DNA of 64,000 bases from Prinia subflava (GCF_021018805.1 NC_086253.1:9798735-9862734), one strand, 5' to 3'. Counted from the first letter of the stretch, positions 38,806 through 52,800 are shown. Numbers and translations: made by a program. Notes: generated by a model from the letters alone, not told the origin.

Positions 38806-39835
38806 GGCTTGGATCCTGACTGCACCCAGGACCGTCTAGAGCACTGAGATCTTTCTAACATTCCTCCAGAGATTCTGGGACCATACTACTCTAATTCCAC
38901 TCTTATGGGCCGTTTGGAGAATGCACCAGTAGTGCCAATTGTAATGGAGATTTTTTAGATACGATTCTGTTGCTTTAAGGAAAATAACATTTATGCTTGT
39001 ATTACAATCCAGCTTCACAACAAACACCCCAGGGATTGTAACTTACTAATTTTCTTTTACTTTGGTTTCTATTTCCTGACTTCAAAGGCAGTAGGTAATT
39101 CTGGCCACAGAGATCCCAGAGAGAGAGAGGTAATGATGGCCTTACCTCTTCCCTGGTACACATCTTAGTTCAGAAAAGATCACTTCAGTCGTTATCAGGC
39201 TATCATTCCCTCCCCTCACCCCCACTTTTTTCTTGTTGTTTCTTTGTTTGTTTGGGATTTTTCTCTATTTATTTTTGTAATTACCAGTGTTGAAGACTCG
39301 CTTGGCTTGGCACTACAAATAAAATGAATAAACCATTTTAATTTCCAAAGTATTTTCTGCAGAAGCACAACAGAAATACAGAATCCAAGCATGAACAGTA
39401 ACATATAGGAGCAGTGGTCCACATACATCTTAACAGTGCTACAATTGTGATTAAAGGGAAAGTGTTTTACTCTGCATTTTATATTCACTATTTACATTGC
39501 ATGTCCCATAGACAGGTGGCAAATGGGAACAAAGCATATTCAGATTTCAATGTATTAGTAGAGTTTTGAAAGAAGTATCTTTCCAACTAAAATTTTAGAA
39601 CATTTTTAAGGTGTAAAGAAGCTGGTTTTTGGCGTCAAGGTTATGGAAGAATTTCGATTTTATTTTCTGAGGCATCAAAGTTCTAACTTTTTCTTCCTTT
39701 CTTGTTCTTGAAATATTTAGGCAACTGAAAAAGTAACTACAGCACAGAGCTATATATATGTAAATTATTGATGCATCTGCTCTTTATTTTATATGTATGT
39801 AGCCATATTACATACGTATTAGAAATATATTGCTA
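38806..39835. other. AT-rich non-coding sequence
   Basis: No gene is supported. A TATATATATG run at 39751-39760 lies about 260 bp upstream of the CpG cluster, too far to be its TATA box. Confidence 0.65.
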
Positions 39836-39848
39836 ATATATATATATA
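39836..39848 (+). repeat. (TA)n microsatellite
   Basis: Thirteen nucleotides of alternating A and T, in an AT-rich neighbourhood that also holds GAAATATAT and further TAATAT motifs. Confidence 0.9.
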
Positions 39849-39954
39849 ATTTCTAGATTTTCTGCCCAGGTTCTTGTGACTGTTCCAAACATCCTCTGGC
39901 CTGTGCAGCTAGCTGGCCAAGCCCACTAAAGGGCACTCTTTAACTCCATTTTGT

Positions 39955-40107
39955 CTCTGTCAGGCTCCTCTTTCCAGCCCCTTCCAGCTGTTCCAGCTGT
40001 GTGTGGCACCGAGACGCCGCCGGCGCCGCGGAGCTTCCTCGGCAGCCAGGGCTGGCAGAGGGGAGGGACTGCACTGGAGCTCTGCAGCTTTGCTCTATTG
40101 CTTGCAG
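39955..40107 (+). promoter_or_regulatory. Isolated CpG-dense spot, possible small promoter / first exon
   Basis: Eight CpG dinucleotides fall between 40010 and 40041 (core GCCGCCGGCGCCGCGG), while the rest of the window is strongly CpG-depleted. The 100 bp on either side are also GC-rich, with TTCCAGCTGTTCCAGCTG just upstream. A donor-like GCTTGCAG|gtgaac follows, so a noncoding or short first exon ending at 40107 is possible on the + strand. The patch is far shorter than a normal CpG island. Retained CpGs imply low germline methylation or selection. A decayed GC-rich repeat is an alternative. Confidence 0.3.
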
Positions 40108-42583
40108 GTGAACAAATATTTCTGGGAAATACCTTTTGAGCACAGCAAAGTAGTCAGAGAGTAGGGAGGGGTAAAAAAGTGTCACAGCCATTGATTGTAA
40201 TTAACAGCGTAATTGACATCTGCACCAAAGATATTTAGTTCATATTTCACATTCTATTTTCAATTTTTACTTTTCCTGCTTTTCTTGTTGCCTGGTATTA
40301 GGAACTAGAAAAAAAAATGCTTCTGGGATTAGGTACATTTTATGTATCTACCTGCCTTTAAAATCATAATTTGACATAATAAAAGGCTTCATACAGTTAA
40401 TATGTACATTTCAATATAGGAACACTTTTCATTTTTATTAGTCAAAAAGAATTAGTTTCAAAGCTTAGACCACCATGAAAATCCTCTGTTGATCACACTA
40501 CCACTATTTCCATGAAACAGTTTTACTGCTGACACAGAGTTTTCATTGTGTGTGCAGAGGTGACTGTAAAACACCCCTGTGGCACAGCCCAGTGCTGTGG
40601 ACAGTTTGGACATGAACAACGTAAATACAGGCAAGCAGCCTTCTTTCCACAGCCTGGTTTAGATTCCTATAAAAACTAGTTTTTAGGGATTAGGGCAATT
40701 TTGATCAACTTTCTTGGCCCTTTAAATGAACATCAAAAATCTTCACCTGGCAGTCAGCTGGGCAAATGCAACATGTGCAAACTGCCTGAGAGGAAAGGTT
40801 GGGAAGGCCTCACTGGCAGGAGAAGATATGTGCTCTTCATTAATGTTCAGCCTCTGTTGGAAAACAGAGCAGAACTGGGCCTGAAACTTCCAGGACAGAC
40901 CACTGTTTTTGCCAACAGCCTCATGCAAGGTCTTATTTTGCCCACCACCTCATGCCAAAGCAGCTCCACTTCCACAGGGAGTATCTGCATTCACGCAAAG
41001 TTTTCCAGCCACTTGGAACTTGAGTTTAGAAAAGAAGGACATTTTCCTAGAAACGCAGTTGAAAAAAAAGAAATATTAACACATTCTCATCATTCTGGAT
41101 TGCATTCCTAAGAGACCTTTCAAAACAGCCTTGCAATTATCCCTCCACAAACTGGTCAAATCTATCAGCAACAGTGAGAGAAACTCCCAGCATTGCGTAT
41201 TATTGCTGTGCTCATTCCCACCAGCTGAAGACCCAAACACCTTCCTGTGAGCCAGACACCCAACTTTCATCTGACCCTTTTGCAAATACTAGGGGTTGTA
41301 CTTGGAAAATGTTCCCTTTTTTTTGTGTGTGGAAAGCTTCCAGAGGGTTGTGCTGAAAACTTGATTCGCTTTAAAGAGAAGCTAGAAAACATATTTCTAA
41401 CACAGCTCCTCTAAAAGAAAAAGACATCAGGCTGAGTTACTTAGTTTGGTAGAACAATGCCATTATTAAAGTTTCATAAAAATGTGTTCCTTTAAACACA
41501 GGCTTATATCTGACTCCTTCAGAGCAATTATAGTAACTATAATGTGACTCTTGTGGTAAAAAGTGACATGCACAATGCAGTGAGGCTTTTGAATTTTTAA
41601 ATTAGTAAGAGCAGCCACTGAGAATATACTTCAAATTTCACCATCAAGGCAAAAGGAGGCTGAAAACAACTTACAATCTAGTTAATGTTTCACTTGAAGG
41701 TTTGAATTTTGCATTGGTTCCTGGGCCTTAGCCCACTGCTGCAAAGAAGCTGCCTCAGGCTTCAAATATGGCAATTGTTCCCAGGCTGTGTTATTTTCCT
41801 CAGCTTTCTTTAAGTCACTGTGGAAAAAGTTAGCCCTGGTAAAATTTAATCCTTCATTAAACAGTAATCTAATTTAAGTTGCTTTTTAAGAAGATGGTTA
41901 AATAGCAAGAAGAAAAAACAGTATGTAAACAAACTTCTAAATGAATTAATTTACTGCATACATTTTCTGTGCTTTGCTAAAGTGAAAGCTAAACTCATAT
42001 GACAATGGGACTAAAATTGTTAAAAAATGAAGATGGAAAACAGGAAGAAGTTTCACTTCTGTGATATATGAAAAAGAGCAAAATATTTGTTCAGTCTATC
42101 AGGAAACATAAAGATTAACTCTTGCCAATAATTTGACAACACAGATGAAATTTCAGGTATGAAGTAAATGAAAAATTGAAATGAAAGCTGTGTGAATTAA
42201 GTCCCAGGACCAATGGAAAAAAAATCCTAAATGTTCAACAAGATTAACTAAACAGTAAAATATGCAGTATTTGTCATGTACTTTCATTAGTATAAATTAT
42301 TCACTCAGCAGTATTTCTTCAAAGAATTTTGAAAACAAATAGAACAGCTTTGAAAAGGTATTTCCCTTGTTGTAGAGCAGTGGATATCTTTATAACTTGG
42401 GTTTGGCAAGCATATTTATAATGGCCTCTATACTTTTAATTTGCTTTTTTTGGGGATTGGGGTTTGAGATACAATATTGTATCCCAAAAAAACCTATTGT
42501 ATTTATGGAGAAAATTCAGGTATAAAGATATTATGCCAAAAATTGCAATTTAGGAAAAATAGGGTATTTGTGCCTTAGGAGAT
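40108..42583. other. AT-rich non-coding sequence
   Basis: A + strand frame of 136 codons at 40701-41111 has no recognisable domain and no splice or start support. The rest is A/T-rich with short runs and no known repeat. Confidence 0.6.
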
Positions 42584-42645
42584 TTGGGTTCAATTTCTGG
42601 TCATGTGGCAATTAGCAGGATTGGACTTGTCAAGGCACTTAGGGA
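42584..42645 (+). repeat. Possible MIR-type SINE relic
   Basis: TTGGGTTCAATTTCTGG, then CATGTGGCA, then GGACTTGTCAAGGCACTTAG follows the order of the MIR middle (TGGGTTCAAATCC, TGCCA, GGGCAAGTCACTTAAC) with the expected spacing but many differences. It is a weaker case than the copy at 196-305. Confidence 0.3.
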
Positions 42646-43882
42646 CACTTTTTAGCTAATGATGTCAGAGACAGGTTGTTCCAATCTCACCGGAGCCAAC
42701 ATTTGGACACACGAGCTACAGTTCCCATTAGGTTTATGTGAGTTGGGTAAGTCAACGTTTGAGTCTCAAGGCTGAGCAGTAGGTGGGAATCAAATAAAGT
42801 GGTTGGGTTCTGGACATGGTGCCTGGCTTTGCCTTCAGAGCATTCCTGGGCAGCAGCCCAGGGCTCGGCACCAGCGCCTTGTTTTGGGAGTTCGGGGTAC
42901 CCAAAAGCACACATGGTACGTCTGGGGAATCACAGTGCTTTGCTGGGAAACATTCTGGGTGGATGGGTCAATCCTTCTAAGTCTTTTGATGGAAAACAGG
43001 CTGTTTCATGATGGGAATCTGCCTGAGATCCTACTCTTGTACTTTGGGTCCCCAGCCTACCAGACTGCCTGTGAACAAAAAAGAATCCAGCTCAGGAGCT
43101 TGAGTTCTCTGGAGAACTTTTGTAGCTGCTGAGTTTTCATGTTCATTACCTTGGTTAGTTAACCATTTTCCCCAGACACCAGAAGTATGAGTGTCATCTG
43201 ACTGGCTGGTCTCAAAGACCACAGGAAATGGAAGCACCTCTTTTACCCCAGGCAGTGCTTGAGAAACTCACTGACCAGCCAGTCCTGCAGCCTACGGCCT
43301 CTCTGAGCTCACCCAGCAAAAACCTTTAGAGTTTTCAATACAGTCTAGAGTAGGAAACTTCAAAACAAAAATACTTTATTCACAAGAAACTCTCCCTTCT
43401 AATCATCACTAAGCATAATGAGGCCTTTTAAAAGACCTCTGTTTCTTATGGTGCAAAACAATTTAACTTTCTTAGAAAAACTCTATCTTCCATAAATAAA
43501 AAATTATAAATAATGAGCTTTTGAATTTTTTTTTTGTCTCTCATAATTCTATCCATAGGTATTGTACTTCCTTACTTTTCCAATGGGCCAAATCAAGTCT
43601 CTCTCTTTTAGTCCTGAATGTATTAAAAAAAATTAATTAAATGGCAGAATTTTTGAGACAAAAAAAAGTGTTTTCTATGCCTTAGTGGGAACCGTGCTTG
43701 TTCTAATTCTTCAGTTAAAAAGAGCTATATTATTTCTGGCAAAATGATGCTTAACCAGCACCTTGAGGTAAAAAGAAAAAAAAACCAATAGCAGCTCTGA
43801 GGAGCAATCTAGCAGGATTTCAGCTTCCAATGAACAGGTATCAGCACAATGTATGCCTCATGTTTTATCCATGCCTACTCAC
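42646..43882. other. Non-coding sequence
   Basis: Slightly GC-richer around 42.8-43.3 kb, with overlapping chance frames on both strands. If the minus-strand exon candidate at 43883-43947 is real, this is its downstream intron. Confidence 0.55.
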
Positions 43883-43947
43883 CTGTACACAGCCTCCTTC
43901 TCCTCCAGAAGACACACAGCCATGGTGTAAAACAGAACCTCCTGCTT
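43883..43947 (-). CDS. Candidate minus-strand coding exon, product unknown
   Basis: On the minus strand a consensus donor CAG|gtgagt follows 65 nt that are open in one frame, starting after CTGCCAG. The frame reads KQEVLFYT and continues MAVCLLEEKEAVY plus two bases of the next codon. The internal ATG (43923-43921) lies in CACCATGG, a textbook start context, so this could be either a first coding exon or an internal exon. The acceptor pyrimidine tract is weak, but CCTAATG upstream could be a branch site. I do not recognise the peptide. It enters in phase 0, which matches the exit phase of the open segment at 44195-44397. Confidence 0.25.
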
Positions 43948-44194
43948 CTGGCAGCATTAGGACAATTTCTTTTCTTCCTAATTCTCACTCTGGAATTTTA
44001 GGGTATTGACAGTAGTGTCAAGTGGCCAAGTTTCTTATCTGCCATCTCCAGCATTTTTTTCAATAGCATGATGAAATTTAACATTTCATGTGGACAATAA
44101 TATTTTGTAGGTATATGCTTCATGTGGTGTTTTGTTTGTGTATCTACAGTGCAGGGTTTTGTAGAGATGTGCACAAGAGGATCTGAATAACCAC

Positions 44195-44397
44195 CTTATT
44201 ACTGTCACAAATTTCCTTGGCAAAATTTCCAGCTCTGTTAAGGGACTCTCTTCTGCAGTATGCTAAAAATTCAGGACCATGGATTGTTTCATTGAGAGAT
44301 ACAAGTTTCATGGTCAAAAACAGATTTTTGCCAAAATCCTGTGCTATTTCCAACGTCCTTCCCAGTAAAGTGAGACATATATAAGATATGTCACAAT
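44195..44397 (-). CDS. Candidate minus-strand open exon-like segment, product unknown
   Basis: Minus-strand acceptor CCAAGTGCTTGCAG precedes 203 nt without stops (two leading bases, then 67 codons) and a moderate donor AAG|gtggtt. The frame includes LGRTLEIAQDFGKNLF, SLNETIHGPEFLAYCRR and ends NFAKEICDSNK. It looks more protein-like than most frames here, with charged and hydrophobic residues alternating as in helices. If the donor is not used, the frame runs on to a stop at about 44144. It exits in phase 0, so a 247-bp intron would join it in frame to the candidate at 43883-43947. I do not recognise the product and chance is possible. Confidence 0.2.
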
Positions 44398-46850
44398 CTG
44401 CAAGCACTTGGGAAGGACAGCAACCCTTTCCATCACCACACAACAGAACAATCCTATTTGATTGTGTAGGGAAGGAAAAGTCACAGAAACATCACAGTAA
44501 GGCTACACCCACAGGTTGAAGGCACAAACCCAAGCTTTGTCTCTGATCCTCAAAATACCTGGTTAGGCCTTTGAGCCCAGTCTACTGATATCTGGAGTTC
44601 ACAGCAATAGTTCCCAGGTTTCCAAAGTGTTTGTGGCAAAGGAAATAGCTGAGAAATACCATCCTTGCCCTGCCAGTGTCTCAGAAAAAACTACACAGTG
44701 ATAGCTGCTTGAGCTACAATGCTGCTCTTTAAAGAACTTAATGTCAACTAATTTTGTTTCAGGCCACCTGGCAGTATCATCCTGGGCTCTTTCACCCCAA
44801 TACCACTAAGCCTTCCTTTCATCAGCTGTCTTTCAAAATTGCAAATTGGCCTGAATTAATTTAAGTAGAAAGTTAATGCTGAGGGAAGAGCTATTCCTCT
44901 TTAAGTTCTTTAGAATAAGCTGTCTCTGATCACTAATAAAGCAGAGCTCTTAGAGCTGATAAAATGAACAATTGTCACCAAAACATCCCTCCTGCTCTTC
45001 CAGCCCTCAGCCAAGACAGGGAATCAATACAAATGCAGTTCATAAGGTAAATTTTGTGTTTTTTCAAATAAACGAAATGTGTCTTAATGCCCATGATCTT
45101 CCATTAATATCTTGGTATTCATAACTTCCATAAACCCAGGCCAGTACAAACACAATTCTTTTGATCAGAGAACATATAATTGGTGTAAATTACTCAATGT
45201 CATACTTGTACTGGTTGCTCTGTAGAGTGTACATAAGAATAATTTATTTTTTGCTTCTTAGGAACATCCTGGTTTTTATCACTGCATAGCATGATCAAAG
45301 AGCTTGATAGGGTATTTTTTATCATAATCAGTACTCTCTGCTGGTTTTGTAGATATACTTTTTCTGAGAGGTACTGTCCTTTCCACACTTAATTTTTGCT
45401 CAACTCCTTTTCAAAATATGATAAACATTTGGGCTGGAAAACTGAAAATTATTTTAAAATCTGGAAGGGAAACAGTCTGTTTCTATACAACTAAAGAATA
45501 TATGAAAAATAATTTTACTGAGGTACAATAATTTCCTGGGTTTGATTGTTTTTCTCATGTATTTCTGGTTTTGCCAGCCTCCTGTTCAGATAATTCATCT
45601 CTCAAAAAATCAGCAGAGCTGTGGATAAGGAAAGGGCACAACCAGTCTTTCCTTTGCTGGATGAATCTATCCTGATACGTGAGTAAGAAGTTATCAGGAT
45701 GATTTTTCTTGGGAATAGTTTAGACTCCTGTTCTTTTTCCAAACCCTTCATTCCCATGCAAATCATGGGCTTGCTTTTGCTTAGACTGAAACCAGTGAGA
45801 TAAGGGAACAGATAACATCAGATAACATCATAATTTTCAAGATGGTCCAAAGCCTGTTTTGGCTTTTTTTGGGGACCAAAAAAACCACAGCAGAAACACG
45901 AAATTTTAGAACAAATTGTAAAGAATATGACATGAGGCAGCAGGACAAACCTCATTTTGGAATGTCCTTCAGCAGCAACTCACTTGTTCTTATTTGTTTC
46001 CTGGCAACTCAGAAAAGCACACCCAGTGTATTCCCTGGGACGCTGAGCATGAGGATCACCACTTCCTTCTCTCGTGGCCACTGTCCTGATACTTTTGGTA
46101 CTGACTTGCAGTTCTCTTCTTGGATTTAATACTTCTTTTTACTAACCAGAAGAGGTCTGCTGTGGGACACCAGGGACTCACAAAGTATATAACCTTTCCT
46201 GAACAAGGCATGCCTAAACTAAATTATTTTGAGTGTCTGAACATCTTTCTGAGGTAGATGCACTGATGATGTGGCAAATTCACACCAGTTATTAAATGTC
46301 AGACCATTAATACTGATTGCTTTGCTAAAGAAATAATTTTCCATTACTTTTCTAGAAATGTGATTTTCAAATGCAGAATTATTTTGTATGGGTTGGGGTT
46401 ATGATTTCTATTAAGCTGGGAGCCTAATTTTTGATTTATGTGTTCTGAGCCCATTTTTGTTGGTGAGGACCTGTGTGATTCTCAGTTTCCTCAGCTGACT
46501 GTGTGAAATGGCACTTCATTGATTCTGTGCTTTGAAAGCAGTGCTACCCCAAGAGTGTTCCTGAGACTGTGACAGAGGCAGGGAAGGGTTGTAAAGAGTA
46601 AGGTGGTTGGATACTGTCCTAGGGTAACTTTATGATGTCTGTACCCCCAATCATCTGTTCTGTTTGTGCTGTGTGTTGAGTTCTGTGCCTTTAAGACTGA
46701 TTCTGAGAGCGAAGCAGGTAGGAGAAGAAGCAAGGAGTTTGTTTTGAAAATGGCACTGAAGTGCCTGTCCCTTCCAAAATAATTCCAAGTCCTGACAGGG
46801 CAGTATTCCATATTCCTCTTTAACTAAAAACCAAATTGTGTTAACCCATG
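44398..46850. other. AT-rich non-coding sequence
   Basis: GATAACATCA is duplicated in tandem at 45811-45830. No gene or known transposon is seen. Confidence 0.65.
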
Positions 46851-46864
46851 ACACACACACACAC
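46851..46864 (+). repeat. (AC)n microsatellite
   Basis: Seven AC units, preceded by TG and followed by TGGG. It is short and ordinary. Confidence 0.95.
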
Positions 46865-49800
46865 TGGGATGCTCCAAACTGAGCATCCTTTTTCTGCAGT
46901 AATGGTCAGCTCTAGACCCTTCAGCTGTTCTGCTGCCCTGGCACTACACTCCAGAAAATGCACAGACATTTTGGCTGCAATAATATCTAATGAGAACTAT
47001 AGAAGGACTAAATAGATTCACTCTGAACTTTTGGGATCTCTCACTGTGGCAGTGAGTGAGGACCCCAGGGGGACTGAGCTGTTCTTCATCCTCCAGTTTT
47101 CGTAGGAACTACATGTGTAAAGACCTAATCAGGGTAGAAACCCCAAAATTAAAATTCTTTAGTATGTATGCCTTTTGAGACACTAAAATAACTCTGATTA
47201 AACACAGAGATAGCTTTCTGTCATTTTAGTGTGCTTTTAGTCAACACACAAATTTGGATGGGTTGTTTAACTTCTCATATTTTCAGGTTAATGTTGTCCC
47301 CAAACACTCAGTTCTCACTCAGCCAGCACTTCCATTGACAGCAATGCCAAGTAGGGCTGCAGGGCAAGGACTGATAGCAAAGATCTTAGTACAAGACAAA
47401 TTCATTAGACAAGCTAAATAATTTAGGCACATTTGAAAAGCAAATGAATGTAGGGGTGTTCCCTTATGATTATTGCTCACATAGATTTTTTTAAGAGGAA
47501 AAACATAAATTAATAAAGGCAAGAATGTTTTTAATGACAATATTAGTGGCTGCCCTGTGGCTATTAAGACATGCACTCATTGTAAACTATATTGATTTTT
47601 CCATCGGATAAAATTCTTTGGTTAAATTGTTATTTGCAGCTATAATCCAGACTGGCTGTTTTGGTCACTGTCATGATAAAATGTGGTCAGAAAGTTTTTC
47701 ATTGGAGCAGTGAGCACATAATTTCAGAAAGACCCCTTAACAGCATCAAGGAGAGTCAGATGCTGCCCATAAGTGCAATAGTCATTGTTTTTGTGGAGGC
47801 AATGCTGACATTGATTAATGGACTGGGTTACAGTCTAACAAATTCTGTTTTATCTAAGAACTCCCAGTTCTTTGCATCATGCACTCTGTGAATGTACTGC
47901 CTTTGCAAATTGAATGCCTGACCCTGTGAGCATTCACATGACAAGTTTCACAGAGTACATCTAAAACTTTTGTATATATACATAAAGAGTTTGCCCACCT
48001 ACAAGAGAAGAGTTTCAGCCTTGGCAGTTTGCTGCTACTTTGTTCAGGAGGGAATGGTCAGTTAAGAAGCAGAAGGTTTGTTCTGTTCGCCCATCTGTGG
48101 CCCTGATTTTTACTTGAAAGAGTTATATGAATAAAAATATATGTTTGGCAATATACAGGACGTATATGAATGACTAAAAGACTCTCCATAGGACAGGACA
48201 ACAATAAAGAGAAGTTGAAAAATCTGGATGCAAAAAGCTTTTTCCACATTCTCCATAACCAGCCAATATTGTACAAGAAACAGTTTTCTTCTGCTGTTTT
48301 GAGTTGGAACATTAAAATTTATGACACTTGTTCTAAACTGACCCTAAAATATTTTGTTGGACACCTTTGTCTTGTACCGTTGTCACCATTTTTTATCAAC
48401 CGTAAATAATTTGACTTATGGTTTATGTTTCGCTCATCCTGTTTCAAGGACAGAGCAGTCTAAAGCTTTCTACCATTTCAATTCTCAGACTGTCTGAGGC
48501 GTTCAAACCCTTTTCTTTACTGCTGAAGCAGGAAAGAAATCAAAATCCAGCACTGTGGGAAAGAGTGTGGCCCTAATTGGACTTAGTGCATGGACAATAA
48601 CCTGTTTCCTGAAACAGAATTTTCCTGTGACTATTTCACTGTAAATCTCATGTTGCAACACACAGGAAGTTTATGGTGCCCTTTGGGTGCACAGAGTCCT
48701 ATGGGACCCAAGACACATCTTGCAAAGCAGTGATTTATTTTCTTGTACAGATATGCCAAAAACTGCCTGAAATGCCATTAAATGAATTACACCAAAATAA
48801 GACTTACAGCTTTCAGAAATCATTCAGTAATGGAGGTGGCACTTTATGTTCACAAGATTTCTGTTTTAATATGAATCATGTGAGGCAAAGTAGAACTCTT
48901 CATCAGATCTTCAGAGAAATTCAGAGGTGCTTCACTAGGAATATGGAGTTCCTTTTCTGTAGATCTCTGCAGTTTAAGGCTGCTCTTCTTCCTTTTGGTC
49001 TTTGAAGGGCTAGGGACCTGCAGGAGAGGGCTGTGAATTTCAGATTTTTTAGGGGCAGCTCCTAGAAATTTCTATCTTGAATGACTTCTAAACTTTCAAT
49101 AATACATTCTGGTATTTCCTAAATTACAGCTGTTCTTGGCTAGGAGCAGAGCAATGGTTGGTGGCATGGCTTGTGGCCAGGGCACAGAGTGAAACAGTGA
49201 CTGATGTCTGTGTACAAGAAATTCTCTGTCACCATGCACCAACCATCCATGCACACAACACATCCATGAAGATTAAGTGCAGTGACAAAAGAATCCTGCC
49301 ACTTGGCTTTGGTCCCTGCTCTCTTATTGCCTTCCTGGATCACTCAGTCATCAGAATTTAAAAAATACTTAAACATTTCCCTTTTTTGGATGTCCAGCTA
49401 CTTTGGAAAATATAGCTGTTAAATCAAGATTCCTTAATCCAAGATTTGGGAGAATACATACCTGATATTTGGGTAGGTAGGATGCCAATTCTACAGTAAT
49501 AGAGGTCTTATATGTATTGAAAAGGAAGCAGTGCCATCACTTTTGATGCTCTTACAGACCCTGCCCACCAGGAGAATAAATGAGAATCAATGTATAAAGG
49601 AAGTCAGGAAGAGCTGCTTGAGAGTTTGCTTAACAGAGGTGCCTTTTTTGATAAATTCTTCATGTCAAATGCCAACAAGCTTAAAAAAAAAGGAATGAGT
49701 GCTGTAATTGTGATATCCTGTTCAGGTTACACTACCCTCAGGGAAACTGCTACTAATGACTGAATTAATTAACGAGAAATTGTTTTATGCATTACAGAAT

Positions 49801-52800
49801 TTAAAGCAGCCCCCTGCCCCAGTTTCCCTGTCTGCTTACTTTTGCAACAGTGTGAACAAAGAAGCCATTTGCCAATGCTTTGTTAACCTGTTCCTCTTGC
49901 TAAGCGTTTCCCTGTAATGCCGTGGAAGGCAGGGTCGTGTGCCTCAGCTGGGAGCAATGTCTTCTTGGATCACACACTCTGCAATCATTGTGTAGAAAAG
50001 TGTAAAACAAGTACCCTCAGAACCCATGATTGCAATTTTTGGCATTATAACCACTTATTTCCAAGCTTGTCTACATGGTTTGTGCCATGCTGCTGTGGGA
50101 ACAGATATGAAGAGAGAAATTCAGTGATGCAGCTTCCTATTTAACTTCATACTTTTAGAACACCTTGGAAATGCAAAAGCCAGTGCATTATTTATATCAC
50201 AGGGGTTTTTTTTGTTGTTTCTCTTCAGTATCATCTAAGTATGCCTCTTGAGAAGATGAATGTCACGAGGGCAAGTTTTTCCCGTAATTCTTACTCCTTT
50301 GGGATTATGTCATTACCCTTTCATGCTAAAATTGTTTTATCTTCACAGCTATTTGTGGGGGTATGCTGTTATTACTTAAATTAAAAAAAAATGGACCGTG
50401 CAAAAGTGCTAACTCATTTATGTGTAAGATACTGCAGTTTTGTTGGGAGGAGCTGAGTAAAATAAGCATCCCTGGTTTTAACAGGATTATTTGACACATG
50501 GGGTAGATATAGATAAGGTTGCACAATGCATCTTTAGTTTCTCTTTAATAAACAGAAAGACAGGTCCTTTTCAGCTCACAATTGTGGGCACATTTTGTTC
50601 TATTTGAAAGAATGCAAAAAATATTTTCCTGATTTTTATCTGCTTTTAATTAGGCTTTTTCAACAAAGAACGCATTTGTTACATTTTTACAAGCAAAGCA
50701 ACCAAAAATGAAAAAAATTTAAAAAGCTCTTCATTCAGATACAGACTTGCCTTGAGTGGGAAAGGCTAAATTAATATTTATTTTAGTACTCTCTGCATCT
50801 GATAGTGGTGGAACATAGAGTGTTTACAGTTCTAAGATCTTGCAAAAAAGAAATGATTTTGTTTTGTTTGTCAGCTCTATAAGTCCAGTGATGTATTCTA
50901 GGTTTCTTCCTCAAAGCTGTGTACACAGAAGGATGTGTGTAGATACACACCTCTGCATCCAGCACAGCTCTGGCCTTATTACCTGGCCCACATATGAGGA
51001 CAAACCCCTGATGTTAACTCCACTTGCTACCACATTAACAATCCAAAGGCTGATTGGGAAATGGGAAACTCCAACCACCTCAACCACTCCAACCACACCT
51101 TTCTCTTCAGTCATGACAACTTCTGCATTCCCCGATCAGACATGTACATGGCTCATGCTGTGGACTCAGGGCCACCAGTCTCATCACCTGCTTCTGTGGC
51201 TTTGTGACATAGTAAAATATCAAAAAATGCCACATTACCTATTATAAACTAGAAACCAGAGAGAATCTGAAAGCAAAATCTTGGCCCCCCAATGAAATCA
51301 ACAGTGAATTCCATGCTGATTTCCTGCTGGATAGAATTTTAGCCAGGGTTTGTATAGTTTTATTTCTTTTGGATGCAGAAAATTGGACAGAAGTATGTTT
51401 ACAGAAGTTATACTTTAATAAGAGACCTCCCTGCTCCTGGCTGTGAATGCAGGTGTTTCTGTTACCAGGAGATCTGTGACACATGTTCATAAATTGCTAC
51501 ACAGAACAGCAGAAAAGTGAGATCTAGTGCCTTCAGAAAATTTAGTCTTCTTATCTTGAAATAATCCTTCTGGGAAAGGTAAAACCTAACACATAAATTT
51601 CCCTCTTCAGTCTTAAGGATAGTTTGGATTTTGTTTTCAAATCCAGAATTTTTTTGGGTTTGGTAGACCCTATGTTTCTATGCCTAGATTGGTGGTATCA
51701 TTTGCAAGGGAAAAAGTATGTTTTGATCAAAAGGAGCCATTTAACTCTCTGACTATGTGTAAAAACATTCTTTTTTGAAACTGCAGTAGTTTTGCAATAT
51801 GGATATTGTTTGTGTATTGTTGCTTATATGTACCATTGATAAATATTATTTATATGTAAGTAAAATATTTTTAAAATGTAGTATTGATGTCTGTTTGGTC
51901 TAGAATGAGAGGTGTGTTGTTGCAATACAAATCTGAATTTTAAATTGCAAATTTTAATTTATTGCAAAAACATGGGTGCAGTCTGGGGCACCAGTTTTGT
52001 AACCAAATGATGACACTGTGCATCAGCAGAACTCATGCAAAAATCTGTGTACACACATTTAGCAACTGCAAGACAAAGGACACTGTCATCTATCTATTTT
52101 CAGTGGTTAAGAAAATGATTGTTATTTTGCTGGTACTTTCTGTCCTTCAGCTGGAAATTACTGTCCCTCAACCACGATTTGATATTTCAATACAAAGTAA
52201 ACTAGCTGGTAAACCAAAATTTGCTTTATTTGAACTTAAATATTCTACAGAAAAACCCTGTGTTTTCCTGGTACTGATTTAATGAGAGCAGTTTAAGGCT
52301 AGGGCTAAAAAATAGACTAAATTATTGCAGAGTAATTACCCTTAGGCTTCTGCACACACTGAGATCTGTACTACAACTCACTTATTCTGGAGTGGAGCAT
52401 CTATACATGCACACCAGAAAGGTTTCCTGGGACAATCTATTCCACTTGAGTTACTCTAGTTAATTACTTTATACTGATGAGTCTTGAAAGTCAATTCTGC
52501 CTTCAGCATTGAAACACTCTCAGAAAAAAAGGGATGCATTTTCTTGAAACAACTTTACCAGGAAACACCACACTAAAAGAAGCAGTTGGGATTGTGAAGC
52601 ATTTCTCTGTGATACTTTTGAAAAGCTTCCTTCTCCTGGCAGCTGGCATGATGCACACAGTGCCAGAGCACCCCACAGGCAGCGCTGGCTGGTTTGCAGC
52701 AGGGGAGGGTTTGCTCCCATGTTTGCTGGCACAGATGTTTGTCCAAAGAGGGCCCTCATGCTGCTCACAGGGATGTACGTGCCTCTTACCATGGGCAATG

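Noticed and set aside
40701..41111. 136-codon frame on the + strand
   Set aside because: No domain or splice support, and a competing minus-strand frame overlaps it.
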